Shown one piece after another: positions 8,424-16,993 of a DNA stretch of 64,000 nt (its first letter is position 1; every line of letters begins with the position of its first letter). The notes under the pieces were generated by a model. That model did no database searches. It was given only the letters and a program-made list of their open reading frames with translations, and had not been told where the DNA came from. Location of the stretch: contig UCJU01000004.1 of the NCBI GenBank assembly GCA_900472925.1, positions 62,001 to 126,000 of the forward strand, written 5' to 3'. This DNA is from Hyphomicrobiales bacterium. Lineage in GTDB: Bacteria; Pseudomonadota; Alphaproteobacteria; Rhizobiales; Rhizobiaceae. The position numbers and the translations under genes are program-made.

Positions 8424-9346
8424 TGTCTATGCCTGAAGACTATCTCAACTACCCCGCCCGTCGTTACGGCATGGACCATGATCGCTACGCGTGGAGCGAC
8501 CTGTTCACCCGCAAGCCTATCGCTTGGCCCGATGGTGCACGCATCGCGCTGTCCATCGTCACCCATGTCCAGCATTTTCCGCTCGATATGCCGTCGAAAC
8601 CGTTCAAGGCACCGGGCGCGTTGTCGATGCCTTACCCGGATTTTCGCTATTACACGAACCGGGATTACGGCAATCGCATCGGCATTTTCCGCATTCTCAA
8701 GCTGCTTGCGGAAAAGGAGCTGGAAGCCAGCTTTGCGATTAATGGCGTAATCGCAAAGCGCTATCCGGCGCTCATCGACGCCGTGGTCAGAGGTGGGCAT
8801 GAAATCATCGCCCATGGTCTGGATATGGGCAAGGTTCACCATTCCGGCCTCGGCGAAGACGAGGAAAACGCCATCATCTCGCAGGCCTTGAGCCTGCTTC
8901 GCGAAGCAAGCGGACAGAAGGTCGAGGGTTGGTTGTCGCCGGGCCGCGCGCAGGGCTTCAACACGCCCGATCTCTTGGCGCGCAATGGTATCGCCTACAG
9001 CTTGGACTGGGCGAACGACGATCTGCCTTATGAGATGCAGACGAAAAACGGTTCACTGCTCGCGATGCCCATGGCCTACGAGACGGATGACCGCGTCGTG
9101 GCTGATGAGTATTTCCACTCGGAAGCCGAGTGGGTGCAGCAGGTCAAGGATCGCTTTGACGTTCTCTATCGCGAAAGCGTGGAATATGGCGGTCGGGTCA
9201 TGAGCCTGCCGCTGCACAGCTGGGTGTCGGGCATGCCGTACCGCGTCGAATATCTGCGCGAAGCGCTCGATTACATCCTGTCGCATGAAGGCGTGTGGAA
9301 CGCGCCCGCAGGTGACATCTGCGCAGCTTTCCGTGCCGCTGGCTAA
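8423..9346 (+). CDS. Polysaccharide-deacetylase-fold hydrolase, PuuE/imidase type (paralogue 2)
   Basis: A second member of the same cytoplasmic PuuE/imidase-type branch, 307 residues. Conserved stretches are YTNRDYGNRIGIFRIL, IAHGLDMGKVHHSG, GWLSPGRAQGFNTPDLL and LHSWVSGMPYRV. The extra His-His after the HG motif is absent from paralogue 1, so the two may have different substrates, or one may be a structural partner. The start is the ATG that overlaps the preceding TGA by one base. The next gene, a LeuC-like hydratase, begins 31 bases downstream. Opening of an imide or other cyclic ureide is the best guess; allantoin and hydantoin-type substrates remain possible. Confidence 0.85.
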   Translation: MSMPEDYLNYPARRYGMDHDRYAWSDLFTRKPIAWPDGARIALSIVTHVQHFPLDMPSKPFKAPGALSMPYPDFRYYTNRDYGNRIGIFRILKLLAEKELEASFAINGVIAKRYPALIDAVVRGGHEIIAHGLDMGKVHHSGLGEDEENAIISQALSLLREASGQKVEGWLSPGRAQGFNTPDLLARNGIAYSLDWANDDLPYEMQTKNGSLLAMPMAYETDDRVVADEYFHSEAEWVQQVKDRFDVLYRESVEYGGRVMSLPLHSWVSGMPYRVEYLREALDYILSHEGVWNAPAGDICAAFRAAG

Positions 9347-9377
9347 AGCCGAACGTCGAGCCGAATAACAGGAAGAC

Positions 9378-10790
9378 ATGGTCATGGCGCAAGCAGCCGC
9401 ACCGCGCACAATGTTGGGCAAGATCTGGGATGAGCATGAGATACTGCGCCATCCCGCCGGGCCGTCGCTGCTTTATATCGATCGCGATATGATCCACGAA
9501 GGCAGCTTTCACGCTTTTGCCGATCTCAAGCGGCGTGGCCTGAAGCCACGGCGTCCGCAGCAGATTTTTGGTGTTGCCGATCACTATGTGCCGACGCTTG
9601 GCCGCACCTCAAGCGATGCCGCAAGCCCGGCCATCGCCCACATGATCGATACGTTCGACGAGAACATGGAATGGGGCGGCATGCGCCATTTCGGATTGTC
9701 GAGCCGGGAGCAGGGCATCGTCCACGTCGTCGCACCGGAGCAGGGCATCACACTGCCGGGCCTGACCATCGTCTGTTCCGATAGCCATACGTCGACGCAA
9801 GGCGCGCTGGGTGCCATCGCCTTTGGCATTGGCCAATCCGAAAACGCCCATGTTCTGGCCACACAAACGTTGTGGCAGTCTCGTCCCAAGACGATGCGCG
9901 TGACGATTGATGGCAAGCTGGGGCAGGGCGTGACAGCCAAGGATGTCATGCTGGCGTTGATCGCAAAGATTGGTGCCGCAGGTGCGGGTGGCCACGCCAT
10001 CGAGTTCGCCGGACGGGTGGTCAGGGACCTTTCCATCGAGGGGCGGTTGACGCTTTGCAATATGTCGATCGAGGCCGCAGCCCGCTTCGGCATGGTGGCG
10101 GCGGATGAAACGACGTTTACCTATGTGAGAGGTCGTCATTTCGCGCCATCTGAGCAGGAATGGGACGGCGCGGTTGCGCACTGGCGCACGCTCTCCAGCG
10201 ACGGGGATGCATTCTTTGACGCGGAAGTGAACATGGACGGCGCGGACATTGCGCCGATGGTGACGTGGGGTACGAGCCCCGAGGATGCCGTTTCGATCAA
10301 TGGGCGCGTCCCCGATCCGACGAGTTTCGAGAGCTCAGACAAGCGCAAGGCGGCAACGAAATCGCTGGAGTATATGGAGCTTACCCCCGGCACTCCGCTG
10401 GATGGCCTGAAGCTGGACAAGGTTTTCATCGGCTCCTGCACCAACAGCCGGATCGAGGATTTGCGGGCCGCGGCTTCTATTCTCAAAGGTCGCAAAGCGA
10501 TGATTCCCGCTATCGTCGTGCCAGGATCGACACAGGTGAAAGAGCAGGCGGAAGCCGAGGGCATTGCGCGGACCTTCCGAGAGGCAGGCTTCGAATGGCG
10601 CGAATCTGGTTGTTCCATGTGTGCGGCGATGAACGGCGACGTGGTCGGGCCCGGCGAACGCTGCGCCTCCACCTCGAACCGTAATTTCGTTGGTCGTCAA
10701 GGCCCCGGTGCGCGCACCCATCTGGTTAGCCCCGCCATGGCTGCTGCCGCTGCCATTAGTGGCTGTCTGACCGACGTGCGCAGGATGTGA
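9378..10790 (+). CDS. LeuC-like aconitase-superfamily hydratase, large subunit
   Basis: A 470-residue [4Fe-4S] hydro-lyase large subunit like LeuC. The three cluster cysteines are visible: C354 (GSCTNSR), C412 and C415 (SGCSMCAAMNGD). SDSHTSTQGALGAIAFGIG and the C-terminal STSNRNFVGRQGPGARTHL segment are also family hallmarks. Although closest in look to isopropylmalate dehydratase, its place in a catabolic operon with an importer, amidases and a lyase, and without leuA or leuB, makes a leucine role unlikely. Relatives hydrate maleate, citraconate or dimethylmaleate to the corresponding malates; one of these is inferred. The small-subunit gene follows 7 bases after the stop. A second ATG at 9384 is also possible. 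Confidence 0.9.
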   Translation: MVMAQAAAPRTMLGKIWDEHEILRHPAGPSLLYIDRDMIHEGSFHAFADLKRRGLKPRRPQQIFGVADHYVPTLGRTSSDAASPAIAHMIDTFDENMEWGGMRHFGLSSREQGIVHVVAPEQGITLPGLTIVCSDSHTSTQGALGAIAFGIGQSENAHVLATQTLWQSRPKTMRVTIDGKLGQGVTAKDVMLALIAKIGAAGAGGHAIEFAGRVVRDLSIEGRLTLCNMSIEAAARFGMVAADETTFTYVRGRHFAPSEQEWDGAVAHWRTLSSDGDAFFDAEVNMDGADIAPMVTWGTSPEDAVSINGRVPDPTSFESSDKRKAATKSLEYMELTPGTPLDGLKLDKVFIGSCTNSRIEDLRAAASILKGRKAMIPAIVVPGSTQVKEQAEAEGIARTFREAGFEWRESGCSMCAAMNGDVVGPGERCASTSNRNFVGRQGPGARTHLVSPAMAAAAAISGCLTDVRRM

Positions 10791-10797
10791 GGGCATA

Positions 10798-11415
10798 ATG
10801 ATGAAAGCTTTTATTCGCGAAACATCCACGGCAATAGCAATCCCCGGCGTCAACTGCGATACGGACCAGATCATTCCCGGTCGCTTTTTGAAAGCGGATC
10901 GCGCGCAGGGCTATGGCCAGTTCCTATTCCATGACATCCGCCGCACTGAAGAGGGCGAAATCGATCCTGCATTTCCTTTGAGCAAACCGGGTGCCGATGC
11001 CGCGACCATTCTTCTAGTAGAGGACAATTTCGGTTGTGGATCGTCCCGCGAGGGCGCCGTTTACGCGCTGGTGGACCATGGCATCCGGGCGGTCATCGGG
11101 CCGAGCTTCGGCGACATCTTCTTCAACAATGCCCTGAAAAATGGGCTCGTGCCGGTTCGCTTGCCCGCAGAACATTGTGAGGCGCTGGCGGACTATCTCG
11201 GTCGCTTTCCTGAGGCCGAGGTCACCGTCGATCTTGAGGCTGCCGAGTTGATCCTGCCGCGCAATCTCGGAACGCACCCCATCACTATCGATCCCTTCGC
11301 GCGCGATTGTATCTTACGCGGTTTGGACGAAATCGAGATGACCTTCACCTTCATGGAGCAGATCACCGCCTTCGAAACGGATCGAATGGCGTCGCATTCC
11401 TGGCTGGGCCGTTGA
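10798..11415 (+). CDS. LeuD-like hydratase small subunit
   Basis: Small (swivel-domain) subunit of 205 residues that would pair with the upstream LeuC-like protein. Family marks are the N-terminal PGVNCDTDQIIPGRFLK, the FGCGSSREGAVYAL loop that contacts the substrate carboxylate, and IGPSFGDIFFNNALKNGLVPV. It is close to the usual LeuD length. Two consecutive ATG codons (10798 and 10801) could start it, with GAGGG just upstream. The specificity loop cannot be interpreted with confidence, so isopropylmalate, maleate or a dialkylmaleate are all open; the operon context favours a substituted maleate. Confidence 0.9.
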   Translation: MMKAFIRETSTAIAIPGVNCDTDQIIPGRFLKADRAQGYGQFLFHDIRRTEEGEIDPAFPLSKPGADAATILLVEDNFGCGSSREGAVYALVDHGIRAVIGPSFGDIFFNNALKNGLVPVRLPAEHCEALADYLGRFPEAEVTVDLEAAELILPRNLGTHPITIDPFARDCILRGLDEIEMTFTFMEQITAFETDRMASHSWLGR

Positions 11416-11469
11416 CGGGCGGACCAGCGAGTTTCTTTTGCCGTCTCATAAAAAAACTGGGAGCATAAA

Positions 11470-12687
11470 ATGACATTCAAAATCGAACGACGCGACCTTT
11501 TAAAGGTCTCCGGAGCGCTTGCCGTCAGCCTGGCCGCGCCATCCATCCTACGTGCGCAGGCCGCCACCGTGAAGGTTGGCGTCATCGAGCCGTTGACGGG
11601 CAATCTTGCCTATAATGGTACGCAGAGCGCTGCCGGTGCAAAATTTGCGGCAGAAGCCATTAATGCTGCGGGCGGCATCAAGAGCATGGGCGGTGCGAAG
11701 ATCGAGCTCGTTATCGTTGACGCCCAGAGCCGACCGGAAGCTGCAGCCTCCGCCGTTGATACGCTGATACAGGCCGATGCCTGCGCCTTTACCGGCGCGA
11801 CAGCATCCGCGCTGGGCCTTGCTTCCTCGCAGGCAGCAGCAAAATACAATCTCGCGCAGGTCTTCTCCATCGGTACCGCAGAAACCATCGTGCAGCGAGG
11901 CCTGCCGAACGTTTTCCGCTTTACGCCAGGCGTCAACAAATGCACCAGCGTCGCACTTGAAAACCTCAAGCTGCTCAATGCTGGCGCGGGCAATTCCATC
12001 AAGACAGCAGCTATTGTCCACGAAGACGGCCCTTTCGGCTCCAACATGGCGAAAATCCTGGCGGAACAGTTGCCCAAGCAGGGCATAGAGGTCGTAGAGA
12101 CCATCTCGCACCCGACACCGCAGCGCGATTTTTCCAACATTGCATTGCGCGTCAAGGCATCGAAGGCCGATATCCTGATTCCGTCGAACTACATCAACGA
12201 ATACACATTGATGGCTCGTGCGCTCAACCAGCAGCGCGTCGAACTCAAGGCCATCTATTCGATCCTTGGTGGTGCGGCATCCAACATCAAATTCGTTCGC
12301 GAAAACAAGGAAGTCGCTCAGTACGTCATGGATTGTAACCACTGGTATGATCCTTCCAAGGATCTGTCCAAGGCACTCGCCGCCAGCGCTGCCGCGGCAA
12401 AGCTCGACATGACCTATGACGTGATGGTGTCCTATGCGACGATACAGGTCATTGCCGACGCGCTGGAACGTGGGGCTTCGGCTGATCGCCAGAAGATGAT
12501 CGAGGCTCTGGCAGCATCGACCTTCGACAAATCCATCATGCCTTACGGTCCGACGAAGTTCGTCAATGGTGACAATGTCAACTCGCAGCCAGTGAACACG
12601 CAGATCCGTGGTGACAAGATCGAACTGGTCTTCCCGAAGGAATATGCCACCGCGGAAGCGGTGTTCCCGATCCCTGCCAAGAACTGA
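11470..12687 (+). CDS. Branched-chain-type ABC transporter substrate-binding protein
   Basis: Periplasmic type-1 binding protein of the LivK/urea/amide group, 405 residues. The N-terminus has a twin-arginine-like signal (ERRDLLKVSGALAVSLAAPS), with likely cleavage after LRAQA, then mature sequence TVKVGVIEPLTGNLAYNG. Binding proteins of this group carry amino acids, amides, aromatic acids or urea, so a small imide or dicarboxylate derivative is plausible. GGGAG lies a few bases before the ATG. A strong hairpin lies between this gene and the permease, fitting the usual excess of binding protein over membrane components. Ligand is unknown. Confidence 0.9.
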   Translation: MTFKIERRDLLKVSGALAVSLAAPSILRAQAATVKVGVIEPLTGNLAYNGTQSAAGAKFAAEAINAAGGIKSMGGAKIELVIVDAQSRPEAAASAVDTLIQADACAFTGATASALGLASSQAAAKYNLAQVFSIGTAETIVQRGLPNVFRFTPGVNKCTSVALENLKLLNAGAGNSIKTAAIVHEDGPFGSNMAKILAEQLPKQGIEVVETISHPTPQRDFSNIALRVKASKADILIPSNYINEYTLMARALNQQRVELKAIYSILGGAASNIKFVRENKEVAQYVMDCNHWYDPSKDLSKALAASAAAAKLDMTYDVMVSYATIQVIADALERGASADRQKMIEALAASTFDKSIMPYGPTKFVNGDNVNSQPVNTQIRGDKIELVFPKEYATAEAVFPIPAKN

Positions 12688-12696
12688 CACGGTCTC

Positions 12697-12726
12697 GCCC
12701 CCATAGACGTCAATGTCTGTGGGGGC
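12697..12726 (+). promoter_or_regulatory. Intra-operon hairpin after the binding-protein gene
   Basis: A 12-bp stem: GCCCCCATAGAC at 12697-12708 pairs with 12715-12726 (one T-G wobble), with a six-base loop. There is no T-run, so it is more likely to protect upstream mRNA from decay or attenuate than to terminate fully. Confidence 0.65.
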
Positions 12727-12756
12727 GCTCTTCAAACGACAGAGAGGCGAGCCCTG

Positions 12757-13626
12757 ATGTCAAGTCTGATCTTACCTGCCGTGTTGAGCGGCCTGATGAT
12801 GGGAGCTGTCTATGCGTTGGTGGCGCTGGGCCTGACCCTCATCTATGGCGTGCTCCACATCATCAACTTTGCGCATGGCAGCTTGCTGATGCTGGCGCTC
12901 TACGCCGTCTATTTCCTGTACTTCTATTTCGGCGTCGATCCTTATCTCGCCATTCCCATCGTTCTTCCGGCCTTCTTCGCGCTCGGTTACGTCTTGCAGC
13001 GTTTCCTGATTGCGCCGATGAGCAGCGGCTCGGAGCAGAATGTTCTTCTCATTACGCTCGCAGTGTCGATGATCATCGACAATCTGGCGCTCTACTTCTG
13101 GACGTCGAACACGCGCACGGCGGATATCGCCTATGCCTATGACACGGTCGAGGTGCTAGGTGCCTATCTGCCGCTTGGCCGGGTGATTGCCTTCGGTGCC
13201 GCTCTTGCCGTTGCACCTCTGCTCTGGTGCTTCATGGCCTATACCCGTACAGGCTCTGCCATTCGCGCCGTGGCGATTGAAAAGCGCGGTGCAGAACTCG
13301 TCGGTATCGACGTCAATCACACCTATGCTGTCTGCTTCGGTATTGGCACCGCTTGCGTGGCGCTCGCCGCCTGCCTGCTGCTGCCGACATTCTACATCAC
13401 ACCACAGGTCGGCTACACCTTCGTCCTCGTTGCCTTCACCACTGTGGTGCTGGGTGGCATGGGCAGCCTGCTGGGTGCCTTAGTTGCAGGTCTCCTTCTC
13501 GGTGTCATCGAGTCCCTCTGTGGTCTCTTCCTCGGTGAAAGCCTTGGCCAGATCGGCATCTTTCTCGCCTTCATCCTCATCCTTCTCTTCAAACCGTCAG
13601 GGCTTCTTGGGAGGGCAAAGACATGA
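12757..13626 (+). CDS. ABC transporter permease, LivH type
   Basis: Inner-membrane permease of 289 residues for the branched-chain-type importer. It has about eight hydrophobic segments and the LivH start pattern (MMGAVYALVALGLTLIYGVLHIINFAHG), then VVLGGMGSLLGALVAGLLLG near the C-terminus, which contacts the ATPase. Its stop overlaps the next start by four bases (ATGA), so it is translationally coupled to the LivM-type partner. Together with the binding protein and two ATPases it completes an import system dedicated to this catabolic operon. Confidence 0.93.
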   Translation: MSSLILPAVLSGLMMGAVYALVALGLTLIYGVLHIINFAHGSLLMLALYAVYFLYFYFGVDPYLAIPIVLPAFFALGYVLQRFLIAPMSSGSEQNVLLITLAVSMIIDNLALYFWTSNTRTADIAYAYDTVEVLGAYLPLGRVIAFGAALAVAPLLWCFMAYTRTGSAIRAVAIEKRGAELVGIDVNHTYAVCFGIGTACVALAACLLLPTFYITPQVGYTFVLVAFTTVVLGGMGSLLGALVAGLLLGVIESLCGLFLGESLGQIGIFLAFILILLFKPSGLLGRAKT

Positions 13627-14600
13627 GACCTCAATCAATCGGGCAGATCGCCCTTATTGCGGCGGCTCTCACCTATCTTTTCGGGGTCTATTTCGCGTCA
13701 TCGCCGGTGTGGATGGGCTTTACCATCAATGCGCTGATCGTTGCCGTCGTTGCTTTGTCCTGGAACATCACGGGCGGTTTTGGCGGTCTTTCCTCCTTCG
13801 GTCACGCGGCACTCTACGGAACAGGTGCTTACGCATCCGCGATCCTTCAGGTCCAATATGGCGTCAACGCATGGATCGGTTTCGGTGCCGGCATTCTCGC
13901 GGGCGCACTCATGGGCACATTCATCGGCGCGCTGACATTCCGCTATGGTCTGAAAGGCTCTTATTTCGCGCTTGTGACACTGGCTTTCGCAGAAGTGCTG
14001 CGCATCTGCGCCTCGTCGTTCGATTTCACAGGTGGCGGTAGCGGCCTGCAACTGAAGCTGGCTCCGGGCATCGCCAACCTACAATTCAATGACCGCGCTA
14101 TCGCTTATACCGCTCTTTTGCTTGTGGTGGCCTTGGTCATGGCGCTGACGGCTCTCATCAAATATTCCCGTTTCGGCGCTTATCTCATCGCTGTCCGTGA
14201 AAATGAGGATGCCGCTCGCGCGCTGGGTATCGACACCTACAAGATCAAGGTGCAGGCCATGGCGATATCCGGTGCCTTTGGCGGTCTCGCCGGTGTGCTC
14301 TATCTCCAGCTCTGGCTCTTCATCGACAGCAACGTCGTCTATGGCAGCGCTGTTTCCATCGAGGCCCTGATCGGGCCTATCATCGGCGGTGCAGGGACGA
14401 TTTGGGGGCCGCTTCTTGGTACGCTCGGTCTGCATCTTCTCGGAGAAGGTGCGAAGCATCTGCTGCCTAATGCTCCGGGCCTGAACTTCGTGCTCTACGC
14501 GATTGTGCTGATCTGCGCGCTGCGCTTTCTGCCAAACGGTCTTGTCGGCTTGGCTGGCAAGCTCGGCACCTTCAAGAAGAAGGAGGACGACAATGCTTGA
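13623..14600 (+). CDS. ABC transporter permease, LivM type
   Basis: Second inner-membrane permease, 325 residues. Family features are WNITGGFGGLSSFGHAALYG near the N-terminus, the cytoplasmic loop RENEDAARALGIDTYKIKV and the GGAGTIWGPLLGTLGLHLLGE segment. Roughly ten transmembrane helices can be seen. It begins inside the LivH-type gene (ATGA overlap), and its last eight bases overlap the start of the ATPase gene. All components are in the standard order binding protein, LivH, LivM, LivG, LivF. Confidence 0.93.
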   Translation: MRPQSIGQIALIAAALTYLFGVYFASSPVWMGFTINALIVAVVALSWNITGGFGGLSSFGHAALYGTGAYASAILQVQYGVNAWIGFGAGILAGALMGTFIGALTFRYGLKGSYFALVTLAFAEVLRICASSFDFTGGGSGLQLKLAPGIANLQFNDRAIAYTALLLVVALVMALTALIKYSRFGAYLIAVRENEDAARALGIDTYKIKVQAMAISGAFGGLAGVLYLQLWLFIDSNVVYGSAVSIEALIGPIIGGAGTIWGPLLGTLGLHLLGEGAKHLLPNAPGLNFVLYAIVLICALRFLPNGLVGLAGKLGTFKKKEDDNA

Positions 14601-15333
14601 GGTTCGTAATCTTTCCAAAAGCTTCGGCGGTTTGAAGGCCGTCACCGATGCATCGCTCGATGTGCCCGAGGGCTCAATCGTTGGACTTCTCGGCCCGAAC
14701 GGCGCGGGCAAGACGACCTGCTTCACCATGATTGCCGGTTTCACCAAGGCTGATGAAGGCACCGTGCGCTTTCAGGGCAAGGACATCACCGGTCTTGCGC
14801 CCCACAGCATCTGCGCACTCGGCATGATCCGCACCTTCCAGATCGTCCAGCCTTTTGCCGGGTTGACGGTTCAGGAAAATATCGCTGTCGGTGCCTATCT
14901 CCACCACCATGACCGGCGTGAGGCCATGTCCGTGGCGCGGGCTGTCGGCAAGCGGCTGGGGATGGGGGCGATACTTGATCGCCCCGCGTCTTCGCTGACC
15001 ATTGCCGGTCGCAAGCGGCTTGAGCTGGCGCGTGCGCTGGCAACCGGTGCGAAATTGCTGCTGCTCGATGAAGTCATGGCGGGGCTGATACCGTCAGAAA
15101 TCACCGAAATCGTCGGCATCATCCGTAAAATCCGGGAGGAAGGGCATACCTTCCTGATGATCGAGCACGTTATGCAGGCGGTGATGCAGCTTGCCGAAAC
15201 GGCCTATGTGCTGAACCAGGGCAAGATGATTGCACATGGCACGCCGCGTGAACTCGTCAAGGACCCGTCCGTGGTGGAAGCCTATCTCGGCCATGGTGCC
15301 GCTGCCCGTTTGCAGGAGGAAACCAATGCTTGA
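14593..15333 (+). CDS. ABC transporter ATPase, LivG type
   Basis: Cytoplasmic ATPase of 246 residues. Walker A is GPNGAGKTT (near residue 36) and Walker B is LLLLDEVMAGL. The signature segment reads SLTIAGRKRLELARAL rather than LSGGQ, a variant known in this importer group. The ATG at 14593 overlaps the permease stop and starts the conserved MLEVRNLSKSFGG; the frame is open further upstream only because it crosses the permease gene. Its own stop overlaps the next ATPase start by eight bases. Confidence 0.92.
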   Translation: MLEVRNLSKSFGGLKAVTDASLDVPEGSIVGLLGPNGAGKTTCFTMIAGFTKADEGTVRFQGKDITGLAPHSICALGMIRTFQIVQPFAGLTVQENIAVGAYLHHHDRREAMSVARAVGKRLGMGAILDRPASSLTIAGRKRLELARALATGAKLLLLDEVMAGLIPSEITEIVGIIRKIREEGHTFLMIEHVMQAVMQLAETAYVLNQGKMIAHGTPRELVKDPSVVEAYLGHGAAARLQEETNA

Positions 15334-16027
15334 GATATCAGGTATCCGAGCCGGTTATGGCTCGATGAGCGTTCTGCAAGGTATCGACATGCGTGTGGAC
15401 AATGGGGAAATCGTTGCCCTCCTGGGGTCGAACGGCGTTGGAAAGACGACGCTGAACAACGTTATATCAGGCTTCATAAAGCCAAGCGCCGGATCGATTT
15501 CCTTCAAGGGCGTGACCATCACCGGCAAAAATGCGCGTGACATCGTGGCGCTGGGCATCGCCCATGTGCCGGAGGGGCGAAAGGTATTCCCTAACTTGTC
15601 TGTGGGTGAAAATCTCAAGCTTGGTGCGTTTCGCAGAGCCAGCAACAATACAAAACAGAATTTCGAACGTATCTGCGAAATCTTCCCGAAGCTTCGCGAG
15701 CGCATGAACCAGCTTGCAGGCACGCTTTCGGGCGGTGAGCAGCAGATGCTGGCCATCGGTCGCGGCATGATGTCGGAACCGGAACTGCTTATTCTGGATG
15801 AGCCATCGCTTGGCCTGTCCCCCATCATGGTCGAAGAAATGTTCGGTCTGATTACCAAGATCAATGCTGACGGCGTTGCCGTTCTGCTGGTCGAGCAGAA
15901 TGTGATGCAGTCGCTGAGTGTCGCCAAGCGCGCCTATGTCATCGAGCAGGGGCGTTTCGTCATGCAGGGAGAGGCCGCGACACTGCTCGCCGATCCGCAA
16001 CTGCGCCAAGCCTATCTCGGAATGTGA
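15326..16027 (+). CDS. ABC transporter ATPase, LivF type
   Basis: Second ATPase of the importer, 233 residues. Walker A is GSNGVGKTT, the signature is LSGGEQQMLAIGRGM, and Walker B is LLILDEPSLGLSP followed by the H-loop region. The start at 15326 (MLEISGIRAGYGSMSVLQG) overlaps the LivG-type stop and matches family length. It ends the transporter block; a GC-rich hairpin and then the lyase gene follow on the same transcript. Confidence 0.92.
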   Translation: MLEISGIRAGYGSMSVLQGIDMRVDNGEIVALLGSNGVGKTTLNNVISGFIKPSAGSISFKGVTITGKNARDIVALGIAHVPEGRKVFPNLSVGENLKLGAFRRASNNTKQNFERICEIFPKLRERMNQLAGTLSGGEQQMLAIGRGMMSEPELLILDEPSLGLSPIMVEEMFGLITKINADGVAVLLVEQNVMQSLSVAKRAYVIEQGRFVMQGEAATLLADPQLRQAYLGM

Positions 16028-16032
16028 GACGC

Positions 16033-16058
16033 GGCCCCGGATGGAGTGAGCCGGGGCC
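16033..16058 (+). promoter_or_regulatory. GC-rich intra-operon hairpin
   Basis: GGCCCCGG (16033-16040) pairs with CCGGGGCC (16051-16058) across a ten-base loop, between the LivF-type gene and the lyase gene. No T-run follows, so partial attenuation or mRNA stabilisation is more likely than full termination. Confidence 0.55.
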
Positions 16059-16083
16059 AATTTACGGAGAAATGGAGAATACA

Positions 16084-16977
16084 ATGTCCCTTACACGTAC
16101 CCAACGTCTGCGGCAGCTGCTGGCAGGCGAGCGAGCCCTCATGGCTCCCGGTGTGGTCGATGCCATGTATGCCCGCCTCGTGACTGAAGCCGGTTTTGAC
16201 GCGATGTATATGACGGGTGCTGGCACATCCGCCACCCGGCTGGGTTACCCGGATGTCGGTCTGCTCACGATGACGGAGATGGTAGATAACGCCACGCGCA
16301 TTGCTGATGCTTCCGATATTCCCCTGATTGCCGATGCCGATAATGGCTTTGGTGGGCCACTCAACGTGCGCCGTGCCATTCAGCTTTATGAGCGCGGCGG
16401 CGTGGCTGCGGTGCATCTGGAAGATCAGGTACTGCCGAAGCGCTGCGGCCATCTTGCAGGCAAGCAGATCGTTCCAGTCGAAGATATGGTGGCGAAGGTG
16501 AAGGCCGCAGTCGATGCGCGTATCGACCAGGATTTCATTGTGATCGCTCGGACGGATGCGCTGGCGTTGCATGGCCGCAATGCCGCATTCGACCGTGCGG
16601 AAATGTATCGCGAAGCCGGTGCCGACGTCATCTTCATAGAAAGCCCCGGCCCGGACGACCTGTCACATATCGCGCCACGCTTCCCCGGCATTCCGCTGCT
16701 CTACAACATGGCGACCTCCGGCAAGACGCCTTTCCTGACGCGCTCCGAAATCGAGGCGTTGGGCTTTAAGCTTATCATCTACCCCAACTGGCTGCTGCTT
16801 TCCGCCTGCGAAGCCGCGCGTAAAACGCTTCAGGTTCTGAAAACCGAAGAGACGATTGCCTCGGTTGCTCCCAATGTCATGAACTTCAAGGAGTTCTTCG
16901 ACATGGCGCGTATGCCTGAAATTCAGGAACTGGAAGCCCGTTACGGCACGCCGGAAGCAAACCGCACCAGTTATTGA
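16084..16977 (+). CDS. Isocitrate lyase / PEP mutase family lyase (dimethylmalate- or methylisocitrate-lyase-like)
   Basis: TIM-barrel C-C lyase of 297 residues. The metal-site segment is IADADNGFGG and the family active-site motif is LPKRCGH with catalytic cysteine at about residue 121, followed by ARTDA and IESPGPDD. The KRCGH cysteine marks a lyase (isocitrate, methylisocitrate, dimethylmalate, oxaloacetate types) rather than a PEP mutase. Such enzymes split a 2-hydroxy diacid into pyruvate or glyoxylate plus a second acid, the logical step after a LeuCD-like hydratase. GGAGA lies 6 bases before ATG 16084; ATG 16072 is an alternative. Substrate is inferred, not shown. Confidence 0.88.
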   Translation: MSLTRTQRLRQLLAGERALMAPGVVDAMYARLVTEAGFDAMYMTGAGTSATRLGYPDVGLLTMTEMVDNATRIADASDIPLIADADNGFGGPLNVRRAIQLYERGGVAAVHLEDQVLPKRCGHLAGKQIVPVEDMVAKVKAAVDARIDQDFIVIARTDALALHGRNAAFDRAEMYREAGADVIFIESPGPDDLSHIAPRFPGIPLLYNMATSGKTPFLTRSEIEALGFKLIIYPNWLLLSACEAARKTLQVLKTEETIASVAPNVMNFKEFFDMARMPEIQELEARYGTPEANRTSY

Positions 16978-16993
16978 GCAGGAGATTTAAGCC

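Noticed and set aside
9378-11415. Housekeeping leucine biosynthesis leuCD
   Set aside because: No leuA or leuB; the genes sit in an importer-containing catabolic operon with a GntR regulator.
11548-12735. Long 395-residue open frame antisense to the binding-protein gene
   Set aside because: It mirrors a GC-rich coding frame, has no family resemblance and an improbable composition; the plus-strand gene has a signal peptide, a good ribosome-binding site and operon context.
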